Shown: piece after piece, positions 8,101 to 17,394 of the stretch | Layout of the letters: every line of letters begins with the position of its first letter | How positions within the stretch are numbered: position 1 is the stretch's first letter | Source: Chitinophagaceae bacterium | Lineage (GTDB): Bacteria > Bacteroidota > Bacteroidia > Chitinophagales > Chitinophagaceae | Direction of reading: 5' to 3' | DNA length: 64,000 nucleotides | Assembly: GCA_028288595.1 (NCBI GenBank) | Contig: JAQBNK010000188.1 | Coordinates: forward strand, 1-64,000 | Position numbers and translations under genes: made by a program | The notes under the pieces: generated by a model | The model's database searches: none | What the model was told of the DNA's origin: nothing | What the model saw: the letters and a program-made list of their open reading frames with translations, nothing else

Positions 8101-10098
8101 ATGATGCTTTATGAACGGGCTGGTTTATCAGACGATGAATTAATTACAATATATCGTGGTCTTTTACTGCCCAGGATGATAGAAGAAAAAATGTTACTGC
8201 TGTTGCGCCAGGGAAAGATCAGCAAATGGTTTAGCGGAATAGGGCAGGAAGCAATAGCCGTTGGTTGCACCTATGCATTGCAAGATGATGAGTGGATTAT
8301 GCCACTGCACCGCAACCTTGGCGTTTTTACAACGAGAAAAATGCCGCTGCATAAACTTTTTATGCAATGGCAGGGAAATAAAGAAGGATATAGTAAGGGT
8401 CGCGAAAGAAGTTTTCATTTCGGCACTAAAGAACATCACATCTGCGGCATGATCTCTCACCTGGGTCCGCAGCTTGCCATTGCAGATGGTGTTGCACTGG
8501 CTTATAAATTAAAAAAGCAAAATAAGGTTTCACTCTCATTTAGTGGTGACGGCGGAACGAGTGAAGGCGATTTTCATGAAGCATTAAATGTGGCAGCGGT
8601 TTGGGATCTGCCGGTAATTTTTGTGATCGAAAATAATGGCTACGGTTTAAGTACGCCTGTGAATGAACAGTATCGTTGCGAAAATTTAGTTGATAAGGCA
8701 AAGGGTTATGGGATTGAAGGTGTACAAATTGATGGCAATAATATTTTATCTGTGATCGATACAATTAAAGGTGTACGCCAATATTGTATCGAAAATAAAA
8801 AACCTTATCTCGTAGAGTGCATGACGTTTCGTATGCGTGGTCATGAAGAAGCAAGCGGGGTAAAATATGTTCCTAAAGAACTGTTTACGAAATGGGAGGA
8901 AAAAGATCCTGTAAAAAATTACGAAAATTTTTTAGCCGCTAGTGGTATTCTGCAAATCAAAGACATTGAGGAAATAAAATCAGCATATAAAAATCATATT
9001 GAAAGTGAACTCGCAGTGGCCGCTCAGGCTAGTGAAATAAAACCTGATACGGATGAAGAACTAAAAGATGTGTATGCTCCGCTAATCGTGAATCGTGAAT
9101 TATCAAAGCAGTCACGTTTCCCCGCTCGTGGCTCACGTGAACTAAGATTCATAGATGCTATCAAAGAAGGCCTGCACCAGTCCATGCAAAAACATTCAAA
9201 CCTTATTTTGATGGGCCAGGACATTGCTGAATATGGCGGCGCCTTTAAAATAACAGAGGGCTTTGTGACTGAATTTGGAAAAGAGCGGGTAAGAAATACA
9301 CCACTGTGTGAAAGTGCAATCGTTGGCAGTGCATTAGGATTAAGTCTCGAAGGATTCAAAAGCATGATGGAAATGCAGTTCGCCGATTTTGTTACGGTAG
9401 GATTTAACCAGGTCATTAATAACCTTGCTAAAATTTATTACCGCTGGGGGCAAAATGCAGATGTTGTTATCCGTATGCCTACAGGTGCGGGTGTGGGTGC
9501 CGGACCCTTTCATTCGCAAAGTAATGAGGCATGGTTTGTACATACGCCGGGTCTTAAGGTCATATATCCTTCAACCCCGGAAGATGCTAAAGGATTACTG
9601 ATCGCTGCTATCAATGATCCAAATCCTGTAATGTTTTTTGAACATAAAGCTTTATACAGAAGTGTATCTGGTAATGTGCCCGAAGAATATTATGAAACTG
9701 AAATTGGCAAAGCTAAAAAACTGCAGGACGGCGAAGATATTTCAATAATTACTTATGGTGCAGGTGTACACTGGTCGCTTAGTTATGCAAAAAATAATCC
9801 GCACATTTCTTTGAATATTCTTGATCTTAGAACACTCTTGCCGCTTGATTATACCGCTATAAAAGAAACCGTTTCCAGAACAGGCAAAGTGATCGTTCTT
9901 CACGAAGACACCTTAACCGGCGGCATCGGAGGCGAGATCAGCGCATGGATAGCAGAACATTGTTTCCAGCTTTTAGATGCGCCGGTTATCAGATGCGCAT
10001 CGCTTGATACGCCAATTCCTTTTAATTTAAAACTTGAAGAAAACTTTCTTGCAAAAGGGAAACTGGATAATGCAGTTAAGAGATTGATGAGTTTTTAA
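8101..10098 (+). CDS. Fused alpha/beta E1 component of a 2-oxoacid dehydrogenase
   Basis: Thiamine-diphosphate-dependent decarboxylase, 665 aa, with the alpha subunit (about 1-327) and beta subunit (about 348-665) in one chain. The ThDP motif runs from GDGGTSEGDF (149-158) to ENN at 177-179. The beta half starts at RELRFIDAIKEG and contains GQDIAEYGGAFKIT and PTGAGVGAGPFHSQS. Sequence resembles branched-chain 2-oxoacid E1 more than pyruvate E1, but that is not certain. It feeds an E2 dihydrolipoyl acyltransferase, absent from this window. The alpha-beta linker (residues about 328-347) shares words with an intergenic repeat; see findings. Confidence 0.92.
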   Translation: MMLYERAGLSDDELITIYRGLLLPRMIEEKMLLLLRQGKISKWFSGIGQEAIAVGCTYALQDDEWIMPLHRNLGVFTTRKMPLHKLFMQWQGNKEGYSKGRERSFHFGTKEHHICGMISHLGPQLAIADGVALAYKLKKQNKVSLSFSGDGGTSEGDFHEALNVAAVWDLPVIFVIENNGYGLSTPVNEQYRCENLVDKAKGYGIEGVQIDGNNILSVIDTIKGVRQYCIENKKPYLVECMTFRMRGHEEASGVKYVPKELFTKWEEKDPVKNYENFLAASGILQIKDIEEIKSAYKNHIESELAVAAQASEIKPDTDEELKDVYAPLIVNRELSKQSRFPARGSRELRFIDAIKEGLHQSMQKHSNLILMGQDIAEYGGAFKITEGFVTEFGKERVRNTPLCESAIVGSALGLSLEGFKSMMEMQFADFVTVGFNQVINNLAKIYYRWGQNADVVIRMPTGAGVGAGPFHSQSNEAWFVHTPGLKVIYPSTPEDAKGLLIAAINDPNPVMFFEHKALYRSVSGNVPEEYYETEIGKAKKLQDGEDISIITYGAGVHWSLSYAKNNPHISLNILDLRTLLPLDYTAIKETVSRTGKVIVLHEDTLTGGIGGEISAWIAEHCFQLLDAPVIRCASLDTPIPFNLKLEENFLAKGKLDNAVKRLMSF

Positions 10099-10172
10099 TT
10101 AAAATTCAAAACTAAAAAGTAAAAAACCTGGTGAGTGGTATGCCTTTTTTTTGATTTTGACTTTTGATTTCT
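10099..10172. repeat. AT-rich quasi-palindrome, family B (TTTTGACTTTTGA)
   Basis: Between the converging E1 and JmjC-like genes. An A-rich left half (10107-10127) pairs approximately with TTTTTGATTTTGACTTTTGA at about 10148-10167. The same word set recurs near 38490-38550 and 47287-47340. It may act as a terminator for the E1 gene through the T-run at about 10144-10152. Confidence 0.5.
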
Positions 10173-10178
10173 TCCTGG

Positions 10179-11066
10179 CTATACTTCATGAACCAATTCT
10201 TTATCCGCCGCGTCGAAAACTTTTTTCTTCTTCCATTCATACCATTGTATCGGTAGTGTTTTTTTTAGGAGTGTATCAATGCCACGCATCCCCACAATGT
10301 TCCAGGCACCTTTTATTTTCCAGCCAACGGAATTATTGAAAGCCCGTAAACTCATCGCGAAACCACTTTCAATATATTCCATGTGATGCCAGAACCCACC
10401 CGGCATAAATAATGTATCGCCATGTTCCAGTATAACATCATAACCTTTTGCACCATTCGTGGCTGGAAAAGCCTGCGTATCGAGCTTGCTTTTTTCCTGG
10501 TCATAGTAATTGGTAAAGTCAGCCATGCTTAGAACTTCGAATGGCCTGCGATAAAGTTTGTGCTGTTCTCCATATGGAAATAGTAAAACCCTTTTCTTTC
10601 CGGCGAATTGTGTATGAAGTATATGACTCAGGTCAATATCGAAATGCATATGTGTGATGGAACCCTGGCCGCCAACAAACAGCATGGGAACTCTCTTTAT
10701 AAAACCTTTCATGTATTCTTCAGGCCAGGTAAAATCTTCAGTTAATTGCGGGGCATGAGAAAAAATATTAAAGAGGAAAATTCGCCAGGCTGCCGGGCCT
10801 TTACGAACCATGTCTATATACTCACCAAAGGTTGTGTAATCATCGGCCTTATTAATGGGCGTATAAGCATCGCTTTTGATATTATTATAGATACCAATCT
10901 GTTTATCACCAACCACTTCTTTAAAATAATCCCAGTTCCATTTTGAGTAAGCAGGCCATTTTTTTGCAAAATCCCTGATCACAACTGGTGTATGTGTATC
11001 GTAATATTTTGTTTTAAATTCTTTGGGGGTCAGAGATTGAAGAACTTCAACTTTTTGTAGCAACAT
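10179..11066 (-). CDS. Cupin-like/JmjC-domain protein
   Basis: Predicted 2-oxoglutarate/Fe(II) dioxygenase-type cupin of 295 aa. The metal-binding motif is visible: HMHFDID (His-x-His-x-Asp, near residues 165-171), with a distal GGFWHHMEYIE histidine. The surrounding FAGKKRVLLFPYGEQ and GDTLFMPGGFWH blocks match cupin_8/JmjC proteins that hydroxylate proteins. I start it at the Met at 11066 (MLLQKVEVL), since a 26-residue extension to 11144 has no family resemblance. It faces the E1 gene tail to tail and diverges from the Sua5 gene. Substrate unknown. Confidence 0.85.
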   Translation of the reverse strand: MLLQKVEVLQSLTPKEFKTKYYDTHTPVVIRDFAKKWPAYSKWNWDYFKEVVGDKQIGIYNNIKSDAYTPINKADDYTTFGEYIDMVRKGPAAWRIFLFNIFSHAPQLTEDFTWPEEYMKGFIKRVPMLFVGGQGSITHMHFDIDLSHILHTQFAGKKRVLLFPYGEQHKLYRRPFEVLSMADFTNYYDQEKSKLDTQAFPATNGAKGYDVILEHGDTLFMPGGFWHHMEYIESGFAMSLRAFNNSVGWKIKGAWNIVGMRGIDTLLKKTLPIQWYEWKKKKVFDAADKELVHEV

Positions 11067-11165
11067 GAGTCCGGGTTTGTACAAAACTACTCTTTGTGTT
11101 TTTAAAAGAAAGTGTAAATAAGATATGGCTAAAGATTTGTGCAATTTTTAATCTAATTTGAATGT

Positions 11166-11780
11166 ATGCTCCTCATAGTCCACCCGGAGAATCCCCAGCC
11201 GAGAAACATTAAAATAATTACTGAGTGCCTGAATGATGGGGGAGTTATTATTTATCCAACTGATACCATTTATGGACTTGGTTGCAATATTTTCCGGCAT
11301 AAAGCCATAGAACGCATTGCCCGTATTAAAAATATTTCTCCCGAAAAAGCCCAGTTAAGTTTTGTGTGCTATGATCTGAGCGACCTGAGCAAGTATACCA
11401 AGAGTATTTCTACTCCCCTTTACCGGTTACTTAAATTCTATTTACCGGGCCCGTTTACATTTATTTTACCTGCGAGTAAAGAAGTACCTAAAATTTTGCA
11501 GAGCCGTAAAAACACTATCGGCTTAAGAATTCCCGATAATAATATAGCAAGAACTATTGTTCATGAACTTGCCCATCCTTTGTTGTCGGCAAGTTTACCG
11601 GGAGAGATGGTAGAAGAATATACTGATCCGCAACTGATACATGAAAAATTCGAAAGTCTCGTTGACATTGTCGTTGATGGCGGAATTGGAGGGTTCGTTC
11701 CATCTACAGTCGTTGATTGCACAAAAGATGAATACGAGGTGATAAGACAGGGGGCGGGGACGTTCGAAGAAGTTGATTAA
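11166..11780 (+). CDS. Threonylcarbamoyl-AMP synthase (Sua5/YrdC/YciO family)
   Basis: Makes L-threonylcarbamoyl-AMP from threonine, bicarbonate and ATP for the t6A modification of tRNA, or is the paralogous YciO. The 204-aa product is a single YrdC domain with GGVIIYPTDTIYGLGCN at about 25-41 and SFVCYDLSDLSKY, then LPGPFTFILPASKEVP. The late block PSTVVDCT is the characteristic C-terminal signature. It has no Sua5 C-terminal extension. Because t6A genes are usually single-copy, YciO versus TsaC needs a genome-wide check. Cytosolic, monocistronic here. Confidence 0.88.
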   Translation: MLLIVHPENPQPRNIKIITECLNDGGVIIYPTDTIYGLGCNIFRHKAIERIARIKNISPEKAQLSFVCYDLSDLSKYTKSISTPLYRLLKFYLPGPFTFILPASKEVPKILQSRKNTIGLRIPDNNIARTIVHELAHPLLSASLPGEMVEEYTDPQLIHEKFESLVDIVVDGGIGGFVPSTVVDCTKDEYEVIRQGAGTFEEVD

Positions 11781-11842
11781 CAACTATACACATTGAAACA
11801 TAAATTAATTTATTCCAAGGATTTTTATAAATCACTGGTAAA

Positions 11843-12499
11843 TCATTCCTCAAATAACTCCATCGGACTGCTCATAATATTAAAGCTCTTACGATGGTAT
11901 TTGCATAGGCCATGAGAATCTATGGCATTGCGATGCTCTTCGGTTCCATAACCCTTATTGTTTTTCCAGTTATAATGCGGAAACTCTTCATGCAGTTTTT
12001 GCATGTATTCATCACGATAAGTTTTGGCAAGAATACTTGCGGCCGCTATGCTCGAATAAATTCCATCACCTTTTATTATGCACCGGTGTTTCAGGTCTTT
12101 ATAAGGAGTAAAACGATTACCGTCTATGAGCAGAAGTTTTGGTTTTTTCTTTTTGAGACCGTCCAATGCTAAATGCATCGCTTTAAATGAGGCTCTTAAA
12201 ATATTGATCTGGTCTATTTCATCATTATCCACCATTGCCACTGCGTAAGCGAGTGCATTTTGTTCTACAACTATTCTTAGCTCTGAACGCTGTTCTGCGG
12301 TTAATTGTTTGCTGTCGTTCAAGACAGGATGTGCGAAATCCCTTGGCAAAATTACAGCGGCCGCAAACACTGGTCCTGCATAGCATCCGCGGCCAGCTTC
12401 ATCGCAGCCGGCTTCAGTAGCACGCAGTTGGTAAAAGGGTTTCAGCACGGTGTAAAAATCGGCGTTCGCAATGCACTCTGCCAAATTTATCTTCAACAA
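11843..12499 (-). CDS. rnhB: Ribonuclease HII
   Basis: Removes RNA from RNA-DNA hybrids and single ribonucleotides from DNA. The 218-aa protein is full length. GCDEAGRGCYAGPVFAAAV (about 32-50) carries the first two active-site acids (the DEAGRG motif); DSKQLT and a later DGNR block complete the family pattern, with the final acid in SILAKTYRDEYM. It is transcribed away from the heme A synthase gene, with a shared 72-bp spacer. Cytosolic. I see nothing unusual. Confidence 0.94.
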   Translation of the reverse strand: MLKINLAECIANADFYTVLKPFYQLRATEAGCDEAGRGCYAGPVFAAAVILPRDFAHPVLNDSKQLTAEQRSELRIVVEQNALAYAVAMVDNDEIDQINILRASFKAMHLALDGLKKKKPKLLLIDGNRFTPYKDLKHRCIIKGDGIYSSIAAASILAKTYRDEYMQKLHEEFPHYNWKNNKGYGTEEHRNAIDSHGLCKYHRKSFNIMSSPMELFEE

Positions 12500-12524
12500 A
12501 AATTATCAACAATAATTTGCACAC

Positions 12525-12532
12525 TACCTTTG
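12525..12532 (+). promoter_or_regulatory. Bacteroidota-type −7 box upstream of heme A synthase
   Basis: TACCTTTG matches the TAnnTTTG consensus for the primary sigma factor of Bacteroidota. It is 39 bp upstream of the ATG at 12572. No convincing −33 TTG at the usual spacing. Confidence 0.5.
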
Positions 12533-12571
12533 CTCATTCATCGCTGGTAATGTATTTCAAAAATCTTTAGT

Positions 12572-13645
12572 ATGTCTGTTAGCCGGTCCTCCCGCCCTGT
12601 AGCTATGTGGTTACTGACAGGTGTTTTTATGCTGGTGGTGCAAATTCTATTGGGTGGTATTACCAGATTAACAGGCAGCGGATTATCCATTACCGAATGG
12701 GATGTAATAACCGGTTCTTTACCTCCCCTGAACGAGCATCAGTGGCTGAATGAGTTTCATAAATACCAGCAGACGCCCCAGTTCAGGTTACTGAATACAG
12801 GTTTTACATTGAATGATTTTAAATCTATTTTTTTCTGGGAATGGTTTCATCGTTTCTGGGCAAGGCTGATGGGAATTGTTTTTCTGATGGGCTTCGTGAT
12901 CTTTTGGTTTCAGAAAAGATTTACAAAAGAAATGGTTCGCCCCTTCCTTATTTTGTTTCTGCTGGGTGCATTGCAGGGTGCGGTGGGATGGATCATGGTC
13001 GCCAGTGGTTTAACGGGCGACGCGGTTTACGTAAGGCCCACTAAACTTGCACTGCATTTTATTTTTGCGATGGTGTTGATCTGCTATACTTTTTGGTTCG
13101 CTTTAAAATTATTAGTGCAGGACAATGACCGCATCTATTCATCCAAAATAAAAAAATACAATTTATTTCTTTTAATACTTCTTACTATTCAATTAATTTA
13201 TGGCGCTTTAATGGCCGGGCACAAAGCAGCCAGTGCAGCACCCACCTGGCCGGATATTAACGGTTACTATGTTCTGCCAAACTTATTTAACCATCAGCCA
13301 GTTATTGTAAATTTTGTTGAAAATACAGCGCTTATTCATTTTATTCACCGCAACCTTGCGTATATAATTTTCGTTTTTATTGCTATACTGACGGCACTTA
13401 CCAAAAAAATAGCAAAGGCCGGCCTTGTAAAAAAGATTTACCTGCTTCCATTTTTATTTGTTTGTATCCAGGTGATACTGGGCGTATTAACTGTCCTGAA
13501 CAGTATTCATATTATCCCGAACCGGTGGGGCATTTTCGAATGGATGGCACAACTGCACCAGTTATTCGGAATGTTACTTTTATTATCGCTGGTGCTGTTG
13601 TTATATGCGGTGAATAACAAAAAGAAATCGATGCCATACATTTAA
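12572..13645 (+). CDS. ctaA: Heme A synthase (COX15/CtaA family)
   Basis: Oxidises the methyl group at C8 of heme O to give heme A for aa3-type cytochrome oxidase. The 357-aa membrane protein has about eight helices. QILLGGITRLTGSGLSITEW near residues 25-44 is the characteristic first block, and GALQGAVGWIMVASG with the following histidines forms a second heme-ligand region. The C-terminal half repeats it with QVILGVLTVL and AQLHQLFGMLL. The length suits the COX15 type rather than the shorter CtaA. Inner membrane. The oxidase genes are outside the window. Confidence 0.93.
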   Translation: MSVSRSSRPVAMWLLTGVFMLVVQILLGGITRLTGSGLSITEWDVITGSLPPLNEHQWLNEFHKYQQTPQFRLLNTGFTLNDFKSIFFWEWFHRFWARLMGIVFLMGFVIFWFQKRFTKEMVRPFLILFLLGALQGAVGWIMVASGLTGDAVYVRPTKLALHFIFAMVLICYTFWFALKLLVQDNDRIYSSKIKKYNLFLLILLTIQLIYGALMAGHKAASAAPTWPDINGYYVLPNLFNHQPVIVNFVENTALIHFIHRNLAYIIFVFIAILTALTKKIAKAGLVKKIYLLPFLFVCIQVILGVLTVLNSIHIIPNRWGIFEWMAQLHQLFGMLLLLSLVLLLYAVNNKKKSMPYI

Positions 13646-13731
13646 TAATGTAAATTGAATAGTGTCTTTAGAACTATGATGTATAATCCTGTAATTCGAT
13701 TCAATCAAAAAAAACACTGATCGATCTGCAC

Positions 13732-15978
13732 ATGAAAAAATATTTGGAGGGCCTTTATTATTCCATGCCTGTGCAATTATTCTTCCTGCATTTCAGGCGA
13801 TACCAGGGCCTCCTTGTTTTTTGGTACATTTTATTTGCTACTGTTGGCGGTCATTTTATGTTTTCATTCGGGGCTAATTCACTTTATCTCGCCCCGGAAT
13901 ACATGGGAAAAGTAAATGCACTAAGTGCCGGTATTGTTGGTAGCTCAATCGCTCTTTTTGTTATGAGCTGGAACATTACAACTTTCATTCTTAATACCCG
14001 GCACATCAGGTTCCTTGCCACAACTGCCCAGCCCTTTCTAAAATATTATATCAATAATTTTATTTTCCCTGCTATTTTCCTGGTGTACTATTTTATTCGT
14101 GCGGCCAATTATCACCAGCTTCACCAGCTAACATCCACTTCAGATATTTTGTTTGCGGGTTTTGGTTTCATTGTGGGCTTTATTTTATTTACCACCATTT
14201 CATTTTTTTATTTTTATTCTGCTGATAAAACAATTTACAGAAGCCTCGCTGGCATTATGCGTATTGCTAACCGCAGGTACGAGCGTGCGATAAAAAAAAG
14301 ACGCCTCCCTCTTGAGCGGCACGAGATAAGGATCGATTGGTTCTTAAGCGCAAAACTTCAGCTGAGAAAGCCAAGAGATGTAAGACATTATAGCCCGGAG
14401 TTTTTAGAATCCATTTTCAGGCGGCACCATTTTGCGGCTGTGATCGCCATTGTTCTCGCTTATATTTTCCTCATTGGCATTGGGTATTTTCTTGATTCAC
14501 CTGTTTTTCTTTTACCTGCCGCTGCAAGCAGTACTTTATTTTTTTCCGTATTGATCGGCGTATCCGGAGCTTTCTCGCTTTTCCTTAGAAACTGGAGCCT
14601 GCTGGTCCTTTGCATCACCTTCATCGCTTTAAGCTTCGCTCTCGACAATCACATCATTGAATTCAGAAATAAAGTTTACGGGCTCAATTACCATGATAGT
14701 TCTACCTGGCCGGAATATTCACAGGAAAATATTAATTCCTTAGCCAATACCGATAGTATTGCCAAAGACAAACAATTATACCTGCCCCGTTTGGAGGCAT
14801 GGAAAAAAAGACAGGGATCTGATAAGCCGGTAATGTTCATTATTAATGTAAGTGGCGGCGGTCTTAGAAGTGCAGGATTCTGTTTAAATGTTTTACAATA
14901 CCTGGATAGCATTTCAAAAGGGAAGATGCTTGGCCAAACGGCATTGATCACTGGTTCTTCCGGCGGCATGCTGGGCGCTGCATACTTCAGGGAACTTTAT
15001 CTGGAGCGCCTGCGAGGGAAGAAAATAAATCTTTCAAGTGGAGTGTATGCTGAAAATATTGCGAAGGATATTCTGAACGCAGTTTTTTCTTCTATGGTAA
15101 CACGGGATATTCTTAGTCCGAAAAAATTATTTGATTATAGCGGTAATTTTTATAACAAAGACCGCGGCTATGCATTTGAACAGCAACTGAATGAAAATAC
15201 CGGGCATGCACTTGACAAGCAATTGAAAGATTACCTGGTCCCGGAATCGCAGGGTTTAATTCCAGGCATGGTTTTCAGTTCTGTTATTACCAGAGATGGT
15301 AGAAAAATGCTGATATCTACACAGCCTTCACGCTTCCTGATGAAAATGCCGGATAGTACAAGGCCGAAAGAATTTGATCCCGATGCCATAGATTATTATT
15401 CTCTCTTTAAAAATCAGCATCCGGAAAACACACGCATTCTTACTGCTTTAAGAATGAATGCCACTTTTCCTTATGTTCTCCCGAATGTATGGTTGCCTAC
15501 CACTCCTGTTATTGACGTAATGGATGCCGGGCTAAGAGATAATTTCGGAATAGAAACTGCGCTTCGGTTTCTGAATGTTTTTCACGAATGGATAAAGAAT
15601 AATGTTTCTAAGGTTGTCGTTATTCAGATCAGGGATACAAAAATCAATGACTGGGAAAAAGAAGGACCCACTTCTGATCTTATAGGATCATTTACTAAAC
15701 CGTTCTTTTTATTGCAGAATAATCTTTATCGTTTACAAGATTATTACCAGCATGATCAGCTGGATTATTTTGCGAAAACATTAGGCGATCGTTTCGAACA
15801 TATACTTTTTCAATACATTCCTTTAAAACAGGATGCACCTGCCTCGATGAGTTTTCATTTAACCGCCGGAGAAAAAAGGGATATTCATGGGGCTTTACAA
15901 GATTCATTAAACCGGGCAAGTTTCGACCAGGTAATGCGGTTGATCAGGCCGGTTGTATTAACCGGAAACAATTTTTGA
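13732..15978 (+). CDS. Membrane-anchored patatin-like phospholipase
   Basis: Large 748-aa protein. The N-terminal ~310 residues contain about eight hydrophobic segments, so it is embedded in the inner membrane, and the C-terminal half is a patatin domain. The domain has an oxyanion-hole motif SGGGLRSAG (near 375), the nucleophile Ser in GSSGG (near 407) and the DG/A dyad residue as DAGLRDN (near 598). It should hydrolyse acyl esters of membrane lipids. Its last 35 bp overlap the convergent diacylglycerol-kinase-like gene. The membrane-plus-patatin arrangement is uncommon among simple patatins. Substrate unknown. Confidence 0.85.
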   Translation: MKKYLEGLYYSMPVQLFFLHFRRYQGLLVFWYILFATVGGHFMFSFGANSLYLAPEYMGKVNALSAGIVGSSIALFVMSWNITTFILNTRHIRFLATTAQPFLKYYINNFIFPAIFLVYYFIRAANYHQLHQLTSTSDILFAGFGFIVGFILFTTISFFYFYSADKTIYRSLAGIMRIANRRYERAIKKRRLPLERHEIRIDWFLSAKLQLRKPRDVRHYSPEFLESIFRRHHFAAVIAIVLAYIFLIGIGYFLDSPVFLLPAAASSTLFFSVLIGVSGAFSLFLRNWSLLVLCITFIALSFALDNHIIEFRNKVYGLNYHDSSTWPEYSQENINSLANTDSIAKDKQLYLPRLEAWKKRQGSDKPVMFIINVSGGGLRSAGFCLNVLQYLDSISKGKMLGQTALITGSSGGMLGAAYFRELYLERLRGKKINLSSGVYAENIAKDILNAVFSSMVTRDILSPKKLFDYSGNFYNKDRGYAFEQQLNENTGHALDKQLKDYLVPESQGLIPGMVFSSVITRDGRKMLISTQPSRFLMKMPDSTRPKEFDPDAIDYYSLFKNQHPENTRILTALRMNATFPYVLPNVWLPTTPVIDVMDAGLRDNFGIETALRFLNVFHEWIKNNVSKVVVIQIRDTKINDWEKEGPTSDLIGSFTKPFFLLQNNLYRLQDYYQHDQLDYFAKTLGDRFEHILFQYIPLKQDAPASMSFHLTAGEKRDIHGALQDSLNRASFDQVMRLIRPVVLTGNNF

Positions 15979-16846
15979 TAACCGTTACAGAAAATTCTTT
16001 TTCTGTTTCCTGGGGTTCCCCATCTACATGTAGAGGCGCAAGTTTCAGGTTTCTTATTTTCAGATGTGGTGTTTGAAAATACACCACATTATTATTGGAC
16101 ATCTCTTCAACGATCTTTTGTAATTTATTATTCCCTCTAATCTGCTTTAGCAGTGCGAAAGGAAGCCTGGCTTTATTCATTTTCTGCACAATTACAATAT
16201 CCAGCAAGCCATCATTCAAACTTGCAGATGGGGCAATTTTAAAATTGTTTCCAAACTGGTTGCTATTGGCAATGCTAATGAAAAATGCTTCCGTATAAAA
16301 AGAAAAATCTTCGAGCAAAATTTCAAACTGGTAAGGATGCGCCTTAAAATAATGTAGCAGGCTCTGTTGTGTGTAGTTGATTAACCCCCTCCCTGCTTTA
16401 TTGGCAAAGTTGTGAGCAACATAAGCGTCGAAACCTAGCCCGCTTAACATGCACGAAAAACTTTTATTAATATAAAATGCGTCTGTGAGCCTGGCAGCAC
16501 CGGTGAAAAGAGTATCGACAGCCTTGTTAAATTTTTTCGGAATTCCTGCCGCATAGGCGAGGCCGTTTCCGCTACCCATAGGAATAATTCCAAAATTTAC
16601 AGGCGCATCTCTTAGTTCGCTGATCACCTGGTTAGCGGTTCCGTCACCGCCAACGATAACTATATCAGTAATTTTTTCATTGTCAATCCTGGGACGAAGA
16701 AACTGGTAATCTCCTTTTGCGTTCGTTGGAATTATTTCATAAGATGCCTGTTGTGCAAGCGTCTTTTTTTTCAGGTCATCTAAAAAAGCATCCTTTTTTA
16801 TATTTCCTGAGATTGGGTTAATAAGATAGAAGATTTTCCTGCTCAT
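15944..16846 (-). CDS. Diacylglycerol-kinase-like lipid kinase (YegS/DagK family)
   Basis: Phosphorylates diacylglycerol or another lipid alcohol using ATP. The 300-aa protein has the DAGK catalytic fold: FYLINPISGN near the start, then the nucleotide-binding GGDGTANQVISEL (about 85-97) and GIIPMGSGNGLA. The C-terminal GEPQE block matches the domain signature. It may recycle diacylglycerol made by the neighbouring patatin, but no direct evidence supports this. A small secreted-protein gene ends 2 bp upstream of its start, so the two form an operon. Its 3' end overlaps the patatin gene by 35 bp. Confidence 0.9.
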   Translation of the reverse strand: MSRKIFYLINPISGNIKKDAFLDDLKKKTLAQQASYEIIPTNAKGDYQFLRPRIDNEKITDIVIVGGDGTANQVISELRDAPVNFGIIPMGSGNGLAYAAGIPKKFNKAVDTLFTGAARLTDAFYINKSFSCMLSGLGFDAYVAHNFANKAGRGLINYTQQSLLHYFKAHPYQFEILLEDFSFYTEAFFISIANSNQFGNNFKIAPSASLNDGLLDIVIVQKMNKARLPFALLKQIRGNNKLQKIVEEMSNNNVVYFQTPHLKIRNLKLAPLHVDGEPQETEKEFSVTVIKNCFRLIQPA

Positions 16847-16848
16847 TC

Positions 16849-17256
16849 TTATTGCCAGTCAATTTTACAAAGTAGCTCACGCTTTACTTTAACGCTCGCA
16901 GCTAGTGCAGGATCTTTAGGAGTACTAAGACTATATACCGATATCGCTTTGCGGCCATAATCTTCTTTTAGAGAGTGAATGCTGAAAATAATTTTATTGA
17001 TTCCGGGGCTAAATACTTTTTTTGAAATCACATTATCCTGCTCATCATATAAAGTAATATTCCTGTTCCATTTACCATCATCCGTTCCTTTATATTCAAT
17101 TTTTATTAACCCCCGACCCTCATCGTATTTAACCGATACCATTTTATTTGCACTTTCTTCCAGGGCCTTATTGTTAAAATATACTGTGTAGTCCTGGGCC
17201 CATAATGCAGCGCAAGACATCAAACAAAAAATAAAAAATATCCCAAACTTTTTCAT
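16849..17256 (-). CDS. Small secreted protein of unknown function
   Basis: Not recognised. The 135-aa product starts with a signal peptide (MKKFGIFFIFCLMSCAALWA); LMSC could be a lipobox, though cleavage after LWA is also plausible. The mature region has alternating strand-like segments (DYTVYFNNKALEES, LIKIEYKGTD, NRNITLYDEQDN) suggesting a beta sandwich. It ends 2 bp before the lipid kinase start, so the two are cotranscribed. No catalytic motif is visible. Confidence 0.65.
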   Translation of the reverse strand: MKKFGIFFIFCLMSCAALWAQDYTVYFNNKALEESANKMVSVKYDEGRGLIKIEYKGTDDGKWNRNITLYDEQDNVISKKVFSPGINKIIFSIHSLKEDYGRKAISVYSLSTPKDPALAASVKVKRELLCKIDWQ

Positions 17257-17394
17257 ACAAGATTTTTACTACGTTATCAATAACCTTTCCAAAACTTATT
17301 ACAGGAATTAAAACGAATCAGCGAAATTATAGAAAACATGTTTCGATAATCGCATCGATAATACACTGCAAATTCGTGTAATTCACTTTAATAC

